From the NCBI RefSeq assembly GCF_029813835.1, contig NZ_JARVKV010000011.1, forward strand, positions 1 to 64,000: 64,000 bases of DNA, given 5' to 3'. The number at the start of each line of letters is the position of its first letter. The stretch's first letter is position 1. The position numbers and the translations under genes were made by a program. Under the pieces are notes generated by a model, which worked only from the letters and a program-made list of their open reading frames with translations, ran no database searches and was not told where the DNA came from. This document shows positions 51,659-61,575 of this stretch, piece after piece. The DNA comes from Streptomyces sp. DH37. Lineage in GTDB: Bacteria > Actinomycetota > Actinomycetes > Streptomycetales > Streptomycetaceae.

Positions 51659-51927
51659 GAGGCGCCCTCCCCGTCCGTGACGTCCGTGCCGTCCGTGACG
51701 TTGACCTGGAGGGAGATCCGGCGGGCACCGGCCTCGAGGGACCGGCGCAGTACGGCGTCCACCGCGGCGAGCACCTCCTCGGCGCCGCCCTCGGCGGTGG
51801 TGCCGAACGGGCCGACGTCGACGCCGTCCAGCCCGGCGCTCCGGACGGTCTCGCGGGCGGCCACCGCGTGGGGAGGCGTCCGCTCCAGGTCGAAGGGCTC
51901 GGTGGTGAACTCCACTCTCAGTCGCAC
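51655..51927 (-). CDS. Thiamine-binding-family (MTH1187/YkoF-like) small protein
   Basis: 90-residue protein with the MTH1187/YqgV (DUF77) pattern: an N-terminal strand (MRLRVEFTTEPFDL), VAARETVRSAGLDGVDVGPFGTTAEGGAEEVLAAVDAVL, where GT is followed by an acidic EG turn, and LEAGARRISLQVNVTD. The family binds thiamine or its pyrimidine part; here a role near the purine genes is unclear. The GTG start has TAGGTT (51939-51934) six bases upstream, so it is probably leaderless, and its stop overlaps the HTH regulator start. Confidence 0.65.
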   Translation of the reverse strand: MRLRVEFTTEPFDLERTPPHAVAARETVRSAGLDGVDVGPFGTTAEGGAEEVLAAVDAVLRRSLEAGARRISLQVNVTDGTDVTDGEGAS

Positions 51928-51933
51928 GGTGTC

Positions 51934-51939
51934 AACCTA
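51934..51939 (-). promoter_or_regulatory. Predicted -10 element, leaderless
   Basis: TAGGTT on the minus strand lies six bases before the GTG at 51927. The -35 region is weak. Confidence 0.5.
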
Positions 51940-52071
51940 ACGTGCCGCCGGGACGGCGCGGAGGACACGGACGCCCCGAACCGTTCCCAGCGGCCGTGCG
52001 CATCGGGGAGCATGGCACCCGGAAACCTGGTCCCGCGGCCCTCGGGCCCGACTGCCCGTACTGGAGCCGAG

Positions 52072-52806
52072 ATGGCGGAGAGCGTGCCGGTGCGGTGCCC
52101 GGTGTGCCGTCGTGAGCACCTCTACATCCCGCCCGCCTACCCGTGCCGCTGCGGCGCCCCGGTGTCGCCCGCGCTGCTGCGCGGCGGCATCCCCGTCCGG
52201 ATCGCGCACCGCGTCTGGGCGGACTCCTGGCTGACGCTGCGCTGCGCGGCCTGCGGACGGCACGACGAGTGGCCCCGGCCGGAGCTGGGCTGCCCGTGCG
52301 GCGCGCTGCTGCGGCTGCCCCTCGCCCATGCCCCCGCCGCCGGCGCCCCTCCGGCCGCGGAGCCCCCGTCCGCCGCCGTGCCGCGGGACGCGGCCTCGCG
52401 GGCCGCGGCCCGCGAGCGGCCCGACTTCCAGCCGGTCGCCATCCGCACCGCCCGGGACGCGGTGACGGCCGCCGCGCTCTACCTGGACTGGCTGGGCTTC
52501 GAGCGGGTGCGCCCCGTGATCGAGACCCACCCCGCCCCGGGCGTCGACCTGCGCGGGCCCGAGGTCCTGGCCCGGGTGGACCCCACCACCTCGCCGACCG
52601 GGCCGGACGCCGTCGAGACGCTGTGGCTGCACGGCCTCAACGAGTCGGCTGTCGCCGTCTGCTTCTCCCTGGCCGGCTACACCCGCGAGGCCCGCCACCG
52701 CGCGGACGGCCTCCGGCTCCCCCTGTTCGTCCTGGACCTGACGGGCACTCCGCAGCCGGTCAACGAGGCGGCGGGCGAACTGCTCCGCACCGGCGGGCCG
52801 CGCTGA
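52072..52806 (+). CDS. Zinc-ribbon protein with a degenerate Mrr-like nuclease domain
   Basis: 244-residue protein. The N-terminal half has several Cys pairs (CPVCRREHLY, CRCGAPVSP, CAACGRHDEW, CPCGALLRL), giving two zinc ribbons. After an Ala/Pro-rich linker, about 125-244 resembles the restriction-endonuclease (Mrr) fold of actinomycete proteins: YLDWLGFERVRPVIETHPAPGVDLRG, then WLHGLNESAVAVCFSLAGYTREARHRAD. The usual D...QxK active-site motif is replaced: after GVDLRGPEVLA the sequence is RVD, lacking the Lys. It is probably not a nuclease and may bind DNA or nucleic acids instead. The ATG at 52072 has GGAG upstream. Convergent with the acyl-CoA synthetase gene. Confidence 0.7.
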   Translation: MAESVPVRCPVCRREHLYIPPAYPCRCGAPVSPALLRGGIPVRIAHRVWADSWLTLRCAACGRHDEWPRPELGCPCGALLRLPLAHAPAAGAPPAAEPPSAAVPRDAASRAAARERPDFQPVAIRTARDAVTAAALYLDWLGFERVRPVIETHPAPGVDLRGPEVLARVDPTTSPTGPDAVETLWLHGLNESAVAVCFSLAGYTREARHRADGLRLPLFVLDLTGTPQPVNEAAGELLRTGGPR

Positions 52807-52809
52807 CCA

Positions 52810-52845
52810 CCGGCCCGGACGGACGGACGCGCCCGTACGGGCCGG
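52810..52845. terminator. Bidirectional terminator hairpin
   Basis: CCGGCCCG (52810-52817) pairs with CGGGCCGG (52838-52845) between the convergent zinc-ribbon and acyl-CoA synthetase genes. Confidence 0.5.
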
Positions 52846-52857
52846 GAGGGGCGGCCG

Positions 52858-54552
<1,695 letters not shown>

Positions 54553-54637
54553 GCGTCCTCCTCGTCCGGGTGAGCGGGCAGCCATCGTCCGTTCCGCGCC
54601 CCCTTCCTGGCCACCCCCCGCGCGGCGCGCGGGGGAT

Positions 54638-55090
54638 TCACTCCCGCACGAAGAGGCAGAACACGTGCCCGACCGGGTCGGTGTAGACCCGTACGTCGTC
54701 CTGGGGCTGGAAGTCGGCGAGGACGGCGCCGGCCGCGACGGCGTGCTCGTGGGCGGCCTCCAGGTCGTCGACCTCGAAGTCCAGGTGGAGCATCATCTGC
54801 TGGCGGTCGCTCCTGCCGGGCCAGGTGGGCGGCCGGTACTCCGGCTCGGTCTGGAAGGAGAGCCCGGTGGCGCCCGGTCCCTTCAGGCTCACCCAGTCGG
54901 GTCCGTCCTCGGCCGTCTCCCAGCCCAGGAGCCGCCGGTAGAAGGCGGCGAGGGCCCGGGGGTCGGGCGCGTCGAGGACGACGCCGGCCAGCGCCCTGGG
55001 GACGCCGTCGCTCCGGGCCGGTCCGCCGGTTCCCTGCGGCGCCGGGTCCGGTGCCGGGTGCGGTGCCGGGTCGTGCGCGGTCTCGCTCAT
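54638..55090 (-). CDS. VOC family protein (glyoxalase-like)
   Basis: 150-residue vicinal-oxygen-chelate protein with the usual paired beta-alpha-beta-beta-beta modules: VVLDAPDPRALAAFYRRLLGWE near 37, then MMLHLDFEVDDLEAAHEHAVAAGA near 98 and YTDPVGHVFCLFV at the end. The family has metal-dependent isomerases, dioxygenases and resistance proteins, and function cannot be chosen. It starts with a Pro/Asp-rich tail. The ATG has GGAGG upstream. Confidence 0.82.
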   Translation of the reverse strand: MSETAHDPAPHPAPDPAPQGTGGPARSDGVPRALAGVVLDAPDPRALAAFYRRLLGWETAEDGPDWVSLKGPGATGLSFQTEPEYRPPTWPGRSDRQQMMLHLDFEVDDLEAAHEHAVAAGAVLADFQPQDDVRVYTDPVGHVFCLFVRE

Positions 55091-55267
55091 GCCGCCTCCG
55101 TGGGGGACGTGGGGATCCGTCGGGGAAGCGGGTGCCCGCGCCGGCCGCCGTCCATCCGCACCGACTCGTGCGCCGCGTCCGGCGCGCGGAGGACCGGCGG
55201 CCCCGGGGTGGCGCGGCGGGCCCCGCGGGCGGACGCGCTCCGCGGGGGACGGTGGACCGGATTCCTC

Positions 55268-55330
55268 TCATCAAGTTTGACTAGCAGCTCGGCGGGCAGT
55301 ATCGTCCTCGTCGGTAGTCAAAATTGATGA
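55268..55330 (+). promoter_or_regulatory. Promoter flanked by an inverted pair of operators
   Basis: TCATCAAGTTTGACTA (55268-55283) and TAGTCAAAATTGATGA (55315-55330) are inverted copies of one 16-base sequence with a single mismatch. Each has an inner TCAA-N2-TTGA dyad. TTGACT in the left copy (55277-55282), a 17-base spacer and TATCGT (55300-55305) form a promoter for the TTG-start gene at 55341. One operator covers the -35, the other lies just after the start point. The pattern suits a MarR-type repressor. No such regulator gene is adjacent in the window. Confidence 0.75.
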
Positions 55331-55340
55331 ATGGGGAGCC

Positions 55341-55811
55341 TTGCTACAGCACACCGAGACCGCCGCGGCCCTGACCGGCTACACCCCGACCGAGGAGGAC
55401 CTGCGGAGCCTTCAGGAGTGGTTCGCCGCCTACGACGCGCACAGCTCCTCGCCCACCCCGGAGAACGTCGAGCGCATGGCCGACATGGCGGTCTTCCCGC
55501 TCAACCTGGTGACCGACGGCTCGGACGGCGACGGCTGGACGGGCCAGTGGGACCGGGAGCGCTACGTCGCGACGATGAACGCGGTGATGGGCGGGGAGGG
55601 CGGCGCAGAGGTCCGCTTCGAGTCGGCCCGCACCCCGTTCTTCCTCTCCCCCTCCCTCGTCGTGGTGTTCACCGACTCGGTGATGACGGCGGGCGGCGAG
55701 GAGCACCGCATGCGCTACGCCGACATCCTGGTGCGCCGGGGCGGTGTCTGGCGCTTCCAGACGATGGTCCAGAGCGGCTGGGCCGACATGCTCGAGGAGC
55801 GGCGGGACTGA
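55341..55811 (+). CDS. NTF2-like/SnoaL-like protein
   Basis: 156-residue protein with the NTF2-like cone fold. Markers are EDLRSLQEWFAAYDAHSSSPTPENVERM, FPLNLVTDGSDGDGWTGQWDRERY and the final strand region VWRFQTMVQSGWADML. Members include SnoaL cyclases, ketosteroid isomerases and DUF4440 proteins; the substrate is unknown. It starts with TTG, with GGGGAG five bases upstream. The paired operators upstream suggest that expression is tightly repressed under normal conditions. Confidence 0.72.
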   Translation: MLQHTETAAALTGYTPTEEDLRSLQEWFAAYDAHSSSPTPENVERMADMAVFPLNLVTDGSDGDGWTGQWDRERYVATMNAVMGGEGGAEVRFESARTPFFLSPSLVVVFTDSVMTAGGEEHRMRYADILVRRGGVWRFQTMVQSGWADMLEERRD

Positions 55812-55845
55812 CGGCCCGCCGGGGCCCGGCGCCGTCGGCGGGCCG
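55812..55845. terminator. Bidirectional terminator hairpin
   Basis: CGGCCCGCCG (55812-55821) pairs with CGGCGGGCCG (55836-55845), directly after the NTF2-like stop codon and facing the leftward XdhC gene. Confidence 0.6.
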
Positions 55846-55865
55846 GCCCCCGCTCCCCGGCCGCG

Positions 55866-57095
55866 TCACCGCCCCCCGGAGGGCCGCGCCGGCGCGGTGC
55901 GGCGCCGGTCGGCGCCGCCATGAACGCCGTGGTGGACGCCGTGGTGGACGCCGTGGTGGACGTCGTGGTGGATGGGAGAGTCGGTGGCGGCCAGCGGCAG
56001 GCCGGAGCCGCCCCGGCGGACGGCGACGATCTCGGCGGCGATGGACAGGGCGGTCTCCTCGGGGGTGCGGGCGCCCAGGTCCAGCCCGATGGGGGAGCGC
56101 AGCCGGGCCAGTTCGGCGTCGGTCAGCCCGGCCTCGCGCAGCCGGGCGAGGCGGTCGGCGTGGGTGCGGCGCGAGCCCATGGCGCCGACGTACGCCACCG
56201 GCAGGCGCAGGGCGCGCTCCAGCAGCGGCACGTCGAACCTCGGGTCGTGGGTCAGGACGCAGATCGCCGTGCGGGCGTCCGGGCGCTGGGAGTCCAGGTA
56301 GCGGTGCGGCCAGTCGGCGACGACCTCGTCCGCCTCCGGGAAGCGGGCGGGGGTGGCGAAGACCGGGCGGGCGTCGCAGACGGTGACGCGGTGGCCGAGG
56401 AAGACCCCGGCGCGGACCAGGGCGGACGCGAAGTCGACCGCGCCGAAGACCAGCATGCGCGGCGGCGGCGCGGCGGTCTCCACCAGGAGGGTGACCGGCT
56501 CCCCGCAGCGCCCGCCCTCCGCGCCGGTCCCGACCGCGGCGGTGCGGCCGGCCTCCAGCAGGGCGCGCGCCTCGGCCGTCGCGGTGCGGTCCAGCTCCGG
56601 CGGGCCGCCGAGGGTTCCCTCGGCCGCGCCGCCGGGGCGGACCAGCAGGGCGCGGCCCAGCATCCCGCGCGGCCCGCGGACGACCCGGACGAGGGCCGCG
56701 GCGCCGCCCGCGGCGGCGGCCTCCAGCGCGGCGGCCACCACGGCGCGGCCGGGGGCGCCGGCGGTGACCGGGACGGCCAGGACCTCGATCTCCCCGCCGC
56801 AGGTCAGGCCGGGCGCGAAGGGGTCGCCGTCACCGTCCCGGCCGCCGTCCCCGGCCGCGGGGCCGAAGCGCCCGGTGACGGGTTCCCCGGTCTCCAGCGC
56901 GGTGCGGCACAGTTCGTAGACCGCGCCCTCCACGCAGCCGCCGGAGACGCTGCCGAGCGCGGCGCCGGAGGCGTCCACGGCCAGCGCGGCGCCCGGCTGC
57001 CTCGGTGCGCTCCCGCTCACCGCCGTCACCGTGGCGACGGCGAAGTCGCGTCCCTCCCGGCACCACCGGTGCAGTCCGTCGGCGATGTCCAGCAT
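55866..57095 (-). CDS. xdhC: XdhC family molybdenum-cofactor insertion protein
   Basis: 409-residue protein of the XdhC/CoxI family, which sulfurates or delivers the cofactor to xanthine dehydrogenase-type enzymes. The N-terminal XdhC domain has FAVATVTAVSGSAPRQPGAA and GSVSGGCVEGAVYEL with the conserved Cys, then LTCGGEIEVL. The C-terminal Rossmann domain has LVFGAVDFASALVRAGVFLGHRV, VLTHDPRFDVPLLERAL and YVGAMGSRRTHADR. It ends in an unusual tail with repeated HHGV units, encoded by a 12-bp tandem DNA repeat. It is the last gene of the xdh operon, downstream of the purine permease. The ATG has GAGGAGA upstream. Confidence 0.88.
   Translation of the reverse strand: MLDIADGLHRWCREGRDFAVATVTAVSGSAPRQPGAALAVDASGAALGSVSGGCVEGAVYELCRTALETGEPVTGRFGPAAGDGGRDGDGDPFAPGLTCGGEIEVLAVPVTAGAPGRAVVAAALEAAAAGGAAALVRVVRGPRGMLGRALLVRPGGAAEGTLGGPPELDRTATAEARALLEAGRTAAVGTGAEGGRCGEPVTLLVETAAPPPRMLVFGAVDFASALVRAGVFLGHRVTVCDARPVFATPARFPEADEVVADWPHRYLDSQRPDARTAICVLTHDPRFDVPLLERALRLPVAYVGAMGSRRTHADRLARLREAGLTDAELARLRSPIGLDLGARTPEETALSIAAEIVAVRRGGSGLPLAATDSPIHHDVHHGVHHGVHHGVHGGADRRRTAPARPSGGR
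55921..55972. repeat. 12-bp tandem repeat encoding the XdhC His-rich tail
   Basis: About four copies of GCCGTGGTGGAC (with one GTCGTGGTGGA variant) lie inside the xdhC frame. In the minus-strand frame they encode HHGV/HHDV units, so the protein tail varies with copy number. Confidence 0.75.
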
Positions 57096-57153
57096 GGCGC
57101 TCTCCTCTCGATGCCGTACCGGTCCGGCGTCTCCGGCGCGGTCCGCTGCCGGT

Positions 57154-58605
57154 TCACTCCCCCGCTCCGCCGGTCCCCACCGCGAAGTGGACGAGGAACA
57201 CCGCCGTCAGCAGCCACATGAGCGGGCCCGGTTCGCGCCACCGCCCCTGCGCGACCCGGACGGCGGTGTAGGCGATGACGCCCGCGCCGACGCCGGTGGT
57301 GATGGAGTAGGTGAAGGGCATCAGGACGACGGTGAGGAAGACCGGGATCGCCGTGGCGCGGTCGGTCCAGTCCACGTACCGGGAGTTCTGCATCATCATC
57401 GCGCCGATGACGACCAGCGCGGCGGAGGCCACCTGGCCGGGGACGATCAGCGCCAGCGGGGTGAACAGCAGCGCCGCCGCGAACAGCAGCCCGGTGACGA
57501 CGGCGGACAGCCCGGTGCGGGCGCCCTCGCCCACGCCCGTGGCCGACTCGATGAAGACGGTCTGGCCCGAGGCGCTCGCCACGCCGCCGACCACCCCGCC
57601 CGCGCCGTCCACCAGCAGCGCCCGGCCCAGCCCCGGCATCCGCTCCCGCTCGTCGGTGAGGCCCGCCTGGTGGCCGACGGCGATGATGGTGGCCATCGCG
57701 TCGAAGAACCCGGCCAGCACCAGCGTGAAGACGATCATGGTGAAGCCGGTGGCGCCCAGGGCGGCCAGGCCGCCGATCTCCACGTTCCCCAGCAGGCCGA
57801 AGTCGGGGGCGGAGACCAGCCGTTCGGGAAGCTCGGGGACGGCGCCGCCCCACTCCTCGTCCCCGATGCCGAAGGCGGCGGTGGCGGCCATCGAGGCGAG
57901 GGTGCCGGCGGCGATGCCGACGAGGAGGGCGCCGGGCACCCCCCGGGCCAGCAGCATGAAGATCAGCAGCAGGGTGACGCAGAAGGCGAGCACCGGCCAG
58001 CCGGTCAGATGCCCGCCCCTGCCGAGGGTGACCGGGGAGCCGGGCTCGCCCAGGCCGACGAACCCGGCGTTGACCAGGCCGACCATCGCGATGAACAGGC
58101 CGATGCCGATGGTGATGGCGTGCTTGAGCGCCGCCGGGATCGCGTCCATGATGCGCTCGCGCAGTCCGGTGACCACCAGCAGGATGATCACCGACCCGTA
58201 GATCACGCACATCCCCATCGCCTGCGGCCAGCTCACCTCGGGGGCGACCTGGGTGGCCAGGACGCCCGAGACGCCCAGCCCGGCGGCCAGCGCCAGCGGG
58301 GCCCGGCCGATCAGGCCCATGGCGACGGTGGTGACGGCGGCGGCCAGCGCGGTCGCGGTGATCACTTCGGCCGGGTCGAGCCGGTTCCCGTGGCGGTCGG
58401 GGACGGACAGCAGCACGGGGTTGAGCAGCAGGATGTACGCCATCGCCATGAAGGTGGTGACGCCGCCGCGCACCTCCCGCGCGACCGTGGAGCCGCGGCG
58501 GGAGACGTGGAACCAGCGGTCGAGCGGGGACCGCACGGCCGCCGGGCCGCCGGGGTTCCGGGGTTTCCCGGAGGCCCCGGGCCTCCCGGGGTCCTGCGGG
58601 CTCAT
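57154..58605 (-). CDS. NCS2 purine permease (AzgA-like)
   Basis: 483-residue membrane protein with about 12 segments of the NCS2/AzgA group. VTTFMAMAYILLLNPVLLS near 50, ITIGIGLFIAMVGLVNAGFV near 165 and the ATGFTMIVFTLVLAGFFDAM region with later SASGQTVFIESATGVGEGARTG near 340 are typical of hypoxanthine/guanine/adenine permeases. It imports purines for the adjacent xanthine dehydrogenase. Its ATG overlaps the stop of the molybdenum subunit as ATGA, so the two are coupled. The first 25 residues are Pro/Gly-rich and variable. Confidence 0.87.
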   Translation of the reverse strand: MSPQDPGRPGASGKPRNPGGPAAVRSPLDRWFHVSRRGSTVAREVRGGVTTFMAMAYILLLNPVLLSVPDRHGNRLDPAEVITATALAAAVTTVAMGLIGRAPLALAAGLGVSGVLATQVAPEVSWPQAMGMCVIYGSVIILLVVTGLRERIMDAIPAALKHAITIGIGLFIAMVGLVNAGFVGLGEPGSPVTLGRGGHLTGWPVLAFCVTLLLIFMLLARGVPGALLVGIAAGTLASMAATAAFGIGDEEWGGAVPELPERLVSAPDFGLLGNVEIGGLAALGATGFTMIVFTLVLAGFFDAMATIIAVGHQAGLTDERERMPGLGRALLVDGAGGVVGGVASASGQTVFIESATGVGEGARTGLSAVVTGLLFAAALLFTPLALIVPGQVASAALVVIGAMMMQNSRYVDWTDRATAIPVFLTVVLMPFTYSITTGVGAGVIAYTAVRVAQGRWREPGPLMWLLTAVFLVHFAVGTGGAGE

Positions 58606-61004
58606 GTGCCGGTCAGGTGCTCGGGGCGGACGGGCACGCGGGTCAGGGCCCGCCCGGTGGCCGCGCGGATCGCCGCGACGACGGCCGGGGTGGACGACAG
58701 GGTGGGGGCCTCCCCGACGCCGCGCAGCCCGTAGGGGGCGTGCTCGTCGGCCAGTTCCAGGTAGTCCACCGGGATGGCCGGGGTGTCGGGGAACGTGGGG
58801 ATCAGGTAGTCGGTGAAGGAGGGGTTGCGGACCGCTCCCGAGGAGTCCACGAGGATCTCCTCCATCACCGCCAGCCCCAGCCCCTGGACGGTGCCGCCCT
58901 GGATCTGGCCGACCACCGCCGAGGGGTTGACCGCCTTCCCCACGTCCTGGGCGCAGGCCAGCTCCACCACCTTGACCAGGCCCAGCCCGGTGTCGACCTC
59001 CACGACCGCGCGGTGGGCGGCGAAGGAGTACTGGACGTGGCCGGAGCCCTGGCCGGTGGCCGGGTCGAACGGCTCGGTGGGGCGGTGCCGGAACTCCAGC
59101 TCCAGCTCCACCGCCTCCTCCCCCAGCACGTCGGCGAGGGGGGCGAGGACCTCCCCGTCGCGCGAGACGACCTTGCCGCCCTCCAGCCTCAGCCCGTCCG
59201 CACCCCACGCCGGGTGGTCCGCGCCGAACCGGCCGCGGCCGATGCGGAGGACCTCCTCGCGCACCGCCCGGCAGGCGTTCCGGACCGCGCCGCCGGTCAT
59301 GTACGTCTGGCGGGAGGCGGAGGTGGAGCCGGCCGAGCCGACCCGGGTGTCGGCGGGGCGTACGACGACGCGGGCGACGCCCAGCTCGGTGCGGGCGATC
59401 TGGGCCTGCACGGTGACGCCGCCCTGCCCGACCTCGGCCATCGCGGTGTGCACCGAGGCGACCGGCTCGCCGCCCACCGCCTCCAGGCGGACCCGGGCGG
59501 TGGAGTAGTCGTCGAAGCCCTCGGAGAAGCCGACGTTCTTGATGCCGACGGCGTAGCCGACGCCGCGCACCACGTCCTCGCCGCGGGTGGCGTTGGACGG
59601 GCCGCCGGGCAGGAGCCGTACGTCCGCCGTTCCGGGACCGGTCTGCCAGGCGCGTTCCGGCGGCAGCGGCCTCTCCCGCACCCGGCGCAGCAGCTCGGCC
59701 ACGGGGGCCGGGGAGTCGACGACCTGGCCGGTGGGCATCACCGAGCCCTGCGTCATGGCGTTGCGCCGCCGCAGCTCGACGGGGTCCATGCCCAGCCTCT
59801 CGGCCAGCCTGTCCATCTGGGACTCGTAGGCGAAGCACGCCTGGACGGCGCCGAAGCCGCGCATCGCGCCGCAGGGCGGGTTGTTGGTGTACAGGGCCAG
59901 GGCCTCGACGTCGACGTTCTCCACCTCGTAGGGGCCGACCCCGAGCGAGGCGGCGTTGCCGACGACGGCCGGGGAGGAGGAGGCGTAGGCGCCGCCGTCC
60001 AGCACGATCCGGGCGGCGACGTACAGCAGCCTCCCGTCGCGCGTGGCGCCGTGCTCGTAGCGGAGCCTGGCGGGGTGGCGGTGGACGTGGCCGAAGAAGG
60101 ACTCGTACCGGTCGTAGACCATCTTGACGGGGCGTCCGGTGCGCAGCGCCAGCAGGCAGGCGTGGGCCTGCATCGACAGGTCCTCGCGGGCGCCGAACGC
60201 GCCGCCCACGCCGGAGAGCGTCAGCCGCACCCTCTCCTGCGGCAGGCCGAGGACGGGGGCGAGCTGGGCGCGGTCGACGTGCAGCCACTGGGTGGCGACG
60301 TAGAGGTCGACGCCGCCGTCCTCGGCGGGCACGGCCAGGCCCGACTCGGGGCCGAGGAACGCCTGGTCCTGCATCCCCACCTCGTACTCGCCGGTGACGA
60401 CCGCCGCCGCGCGCTGCCGGGCGGCGGCCACGTCGCCGCGCCGCACCGGCTGGCGGTGGACGATGTTGGGGTGCGGCACGTGGGCGGCCCGGTGGTCGGT
60501 GCGGCGGGGGTGGAGGACGGGCGCGCCGGGGGCGGTGGCGGACGCCTCGTCGGTGACGGGCGGCAGCTCGGCGTACTCCACGCGGATGCGCCCGGCGGCG
60601 CGGCGGGCGGTCTCGGGGTGGTCGGCGGCCACCAGGGCCACCGGCTCGCCCTGGTGGCGCACCACGTCCTCCGCCAGCACGGGCTGGTCGCGGAACTCCA
60701 GGCCGTAGTGGGTCTCGGCGGGCAGGTCGGCGTGGGTGAGGACGGCGTGGACGCCGGGGACGGCCAGGGCCGCGGAGACGTCGACCGAGCGGATCCGGGC
60801 GTGCGGGTGGGGGCTGCGCAGGGTGCGGCCCCACAGCATGTCCTCGTGCCACAGGTCGGAGGAGTAGGCGAACGCGCCCGTCACCTTCAGGACGCCGTCC
60901 GGGCGGGGGGCGCAGTCGCCGACCCCTCCTCCGGCGTCCCGTCCGGCGGCGGGGGCGCCGGTCCGGGAGGCGTCCGGGGCGTCCGGGGTGCCCGTGGTGC
61001 CCAT
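58602..61004 (-). CDS. Xanthine dehydrogenase, molybdenum-cofactor subunit
   Basis: 800-residue large subunit of the molybdenum hydroxylase family. The N-terminus has the aldehyde-oxidase/xanthine-dehydrogenase hammerhead (KVTGAFAYSSDLWHEDMLWGRTLRSPHPHARI). The cofactor domain has EYEVGMQDQAFLGPESGLAVP, VGGAFGAREDLSMQAHACLLAL, AMRGFGAVQACFAYESQMDRLA, VEVDTGLGLVKVVELACAQDVGKAVNP and the catalytic Glu region GVGEAPTLS near the end. It forms the active site with the [2Fe-2S] and FAD subunits encoded upstream. The start follows the FeS gene by one base (61004/61006). Confidence 0.92.
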   Translation of the reverse strand: MGTTGTPDAPDASRTGAPAAGRDAGGGVGDCAPRPDGVLKVTGAFAYSSDLWHEDMLWGRTLRSPHPHARIRSVDVSAALAVPGVHAVLTHADLPAETHYGLEFRDQPVLAEDVVRHQGEPVALVAADHPETARRAAGRIRVEYAELPPVTDEASATAPGAPVLHPRRTDHRAAHVPHPNIVHRQPVRRGDVAAARQRAAAVVTGEYEVGMQDQAFLGPESGLAVPAEDGGVDLYVATQWLHVDRAQLAPVLGLPQERVRLTLSGVGGAFGAREDLSMQAHACLLALRTGRPVKMVYDRYESFFGHVHRHPARLRYEHGATRDGRLLYVAARIVLDGGAYASSSPAVVGNAASLGVGPYEVENVDVEALALYTNNPPCGAMRGFGAVQACFAYESQMDRLAERLGMDPVELRRRNAMTQGSVMPTGQVVDSPAPVAELLRRVRERPLPPERAWQTGPGTADVRLLPGGPSNATRGEDVVRGVGYAVGIKNVGFSEGFDDYSTARVRLEAVGGEPVASVHTAMAEVGQGGVTVQAQIARTELGVARVVVRPADTRVGSAGSTSASRQTYMTGGAVRNACRAVREEVLRIGRGRFGADHPAWGADGLRLEGGKVVSRDGEVLAPLADVLGEEAVELELEFRHRPTEPFDPATGQGSGHVQYSFAAHRAVVEVDTGLGLVKVVELACAQDVGKAVNPSAVVGQIQGGTVQGLGLAVMEEILVDSSGAVRNPSFTDYLIPTFPDTPAIPVDYLELADEHAPYGLRGVGEAPTLSSTPAVVAAIRAATGRALTRVPVRPEHLTGT

Positions 61005-61005
61005 C

Positions 61006-61575
61006 TCACTCCCCCTTCCGCGCGGCGCCGGCCGCGGTACGGGCCGCCGCCAGGCGTACGGCGTCCAGGATCTTCTCGTAGCCGGTGCAGCGGCACAGGT
61101 TGCCCGCGAGCGCCTCGCGGATGTCGGCGTCCGACGGCGTGGGGTTCCGCTCGATCAGCTCGTCGGCGGCGACCAGCAGCCCGGGGGTGCAGAAGCCGCA
61201 CTGGACGGCCCCGGTCTCGAGGAACGCCCGCTGCACGGGGGCGAGCCCGTCGTGGCCGTCGTGGCCGCCGTCCTCCCCGGACCGGGGCGCCTGCCCGGGC
61301 GCGGGACCGTCCCCGGCGGCTCGCCGCCGCGCCGGGCCGGCCAGCCCCTCGACGGTGACGACCTCGCGGCCCTCGGCCTGCCCGGCCGCGACCAGGCACG
61401 CGCAGACGGGCCTCCCGTCCAGGCGGACGGTGCACGAGCCGCACTCGCCCTGTTCGCAGGCGTTCTTCGAACCGGGCAGGCCCAGGCGCTCGCGCAGCAC
61501 GTAGAGCAGGCTCTCGCCCTCCCAGACGTCGTCGGCCCGGTACGGGCGGCCGTTGACCGTGAGGTTCACGCGCAT
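61006..61575 (-). CDS. Xanthine dehydrogenase, [2Fe-2S] subunit
   Basis: 189-residue iron-sulfur subunit. The N-terminal plant-type cluster has NACEQGECGSCTVRLDGRPVCAC. The C-terminal helical cluster has CGFCTPGLL near 130 and NLCRCTGYEKI near 155. A variable Gly/Ala/Asp linker (GPARRRAAGDGPAPGQAPRS) separates them. It shuttles electrons from the molybdenum site to FAD. The ATG at 61575 overlaps the FAD-subunit stop by ten bases and has GGGAGG upstream. Confidence 0.92.
   Translation of the reverse strand: MRVNLTVNGRPYRADDVWEGESLLYVLRERLGLPGSKNACEQGECGSCTVRLDGRPVCACLVAAGQAEGREVVTVEGLAGPARRRAAGDGPAPGQAPRSGEDGGHDGHDGLAPVQRAFLETGAVQCGFCTPGLLVAADELIERNPTPSDADIREALAGNLCRCTGYEKILDAVRLAAARTAAGAARKGE

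Noticed and set aside
55920-57221. Plus-strand frame starting MNAVVDAVVDAVV opposite xdhC
   Set aside because: The apparent repeat protein is the antisense reading of the 12-bp repeat that encodes the XdhC tail.
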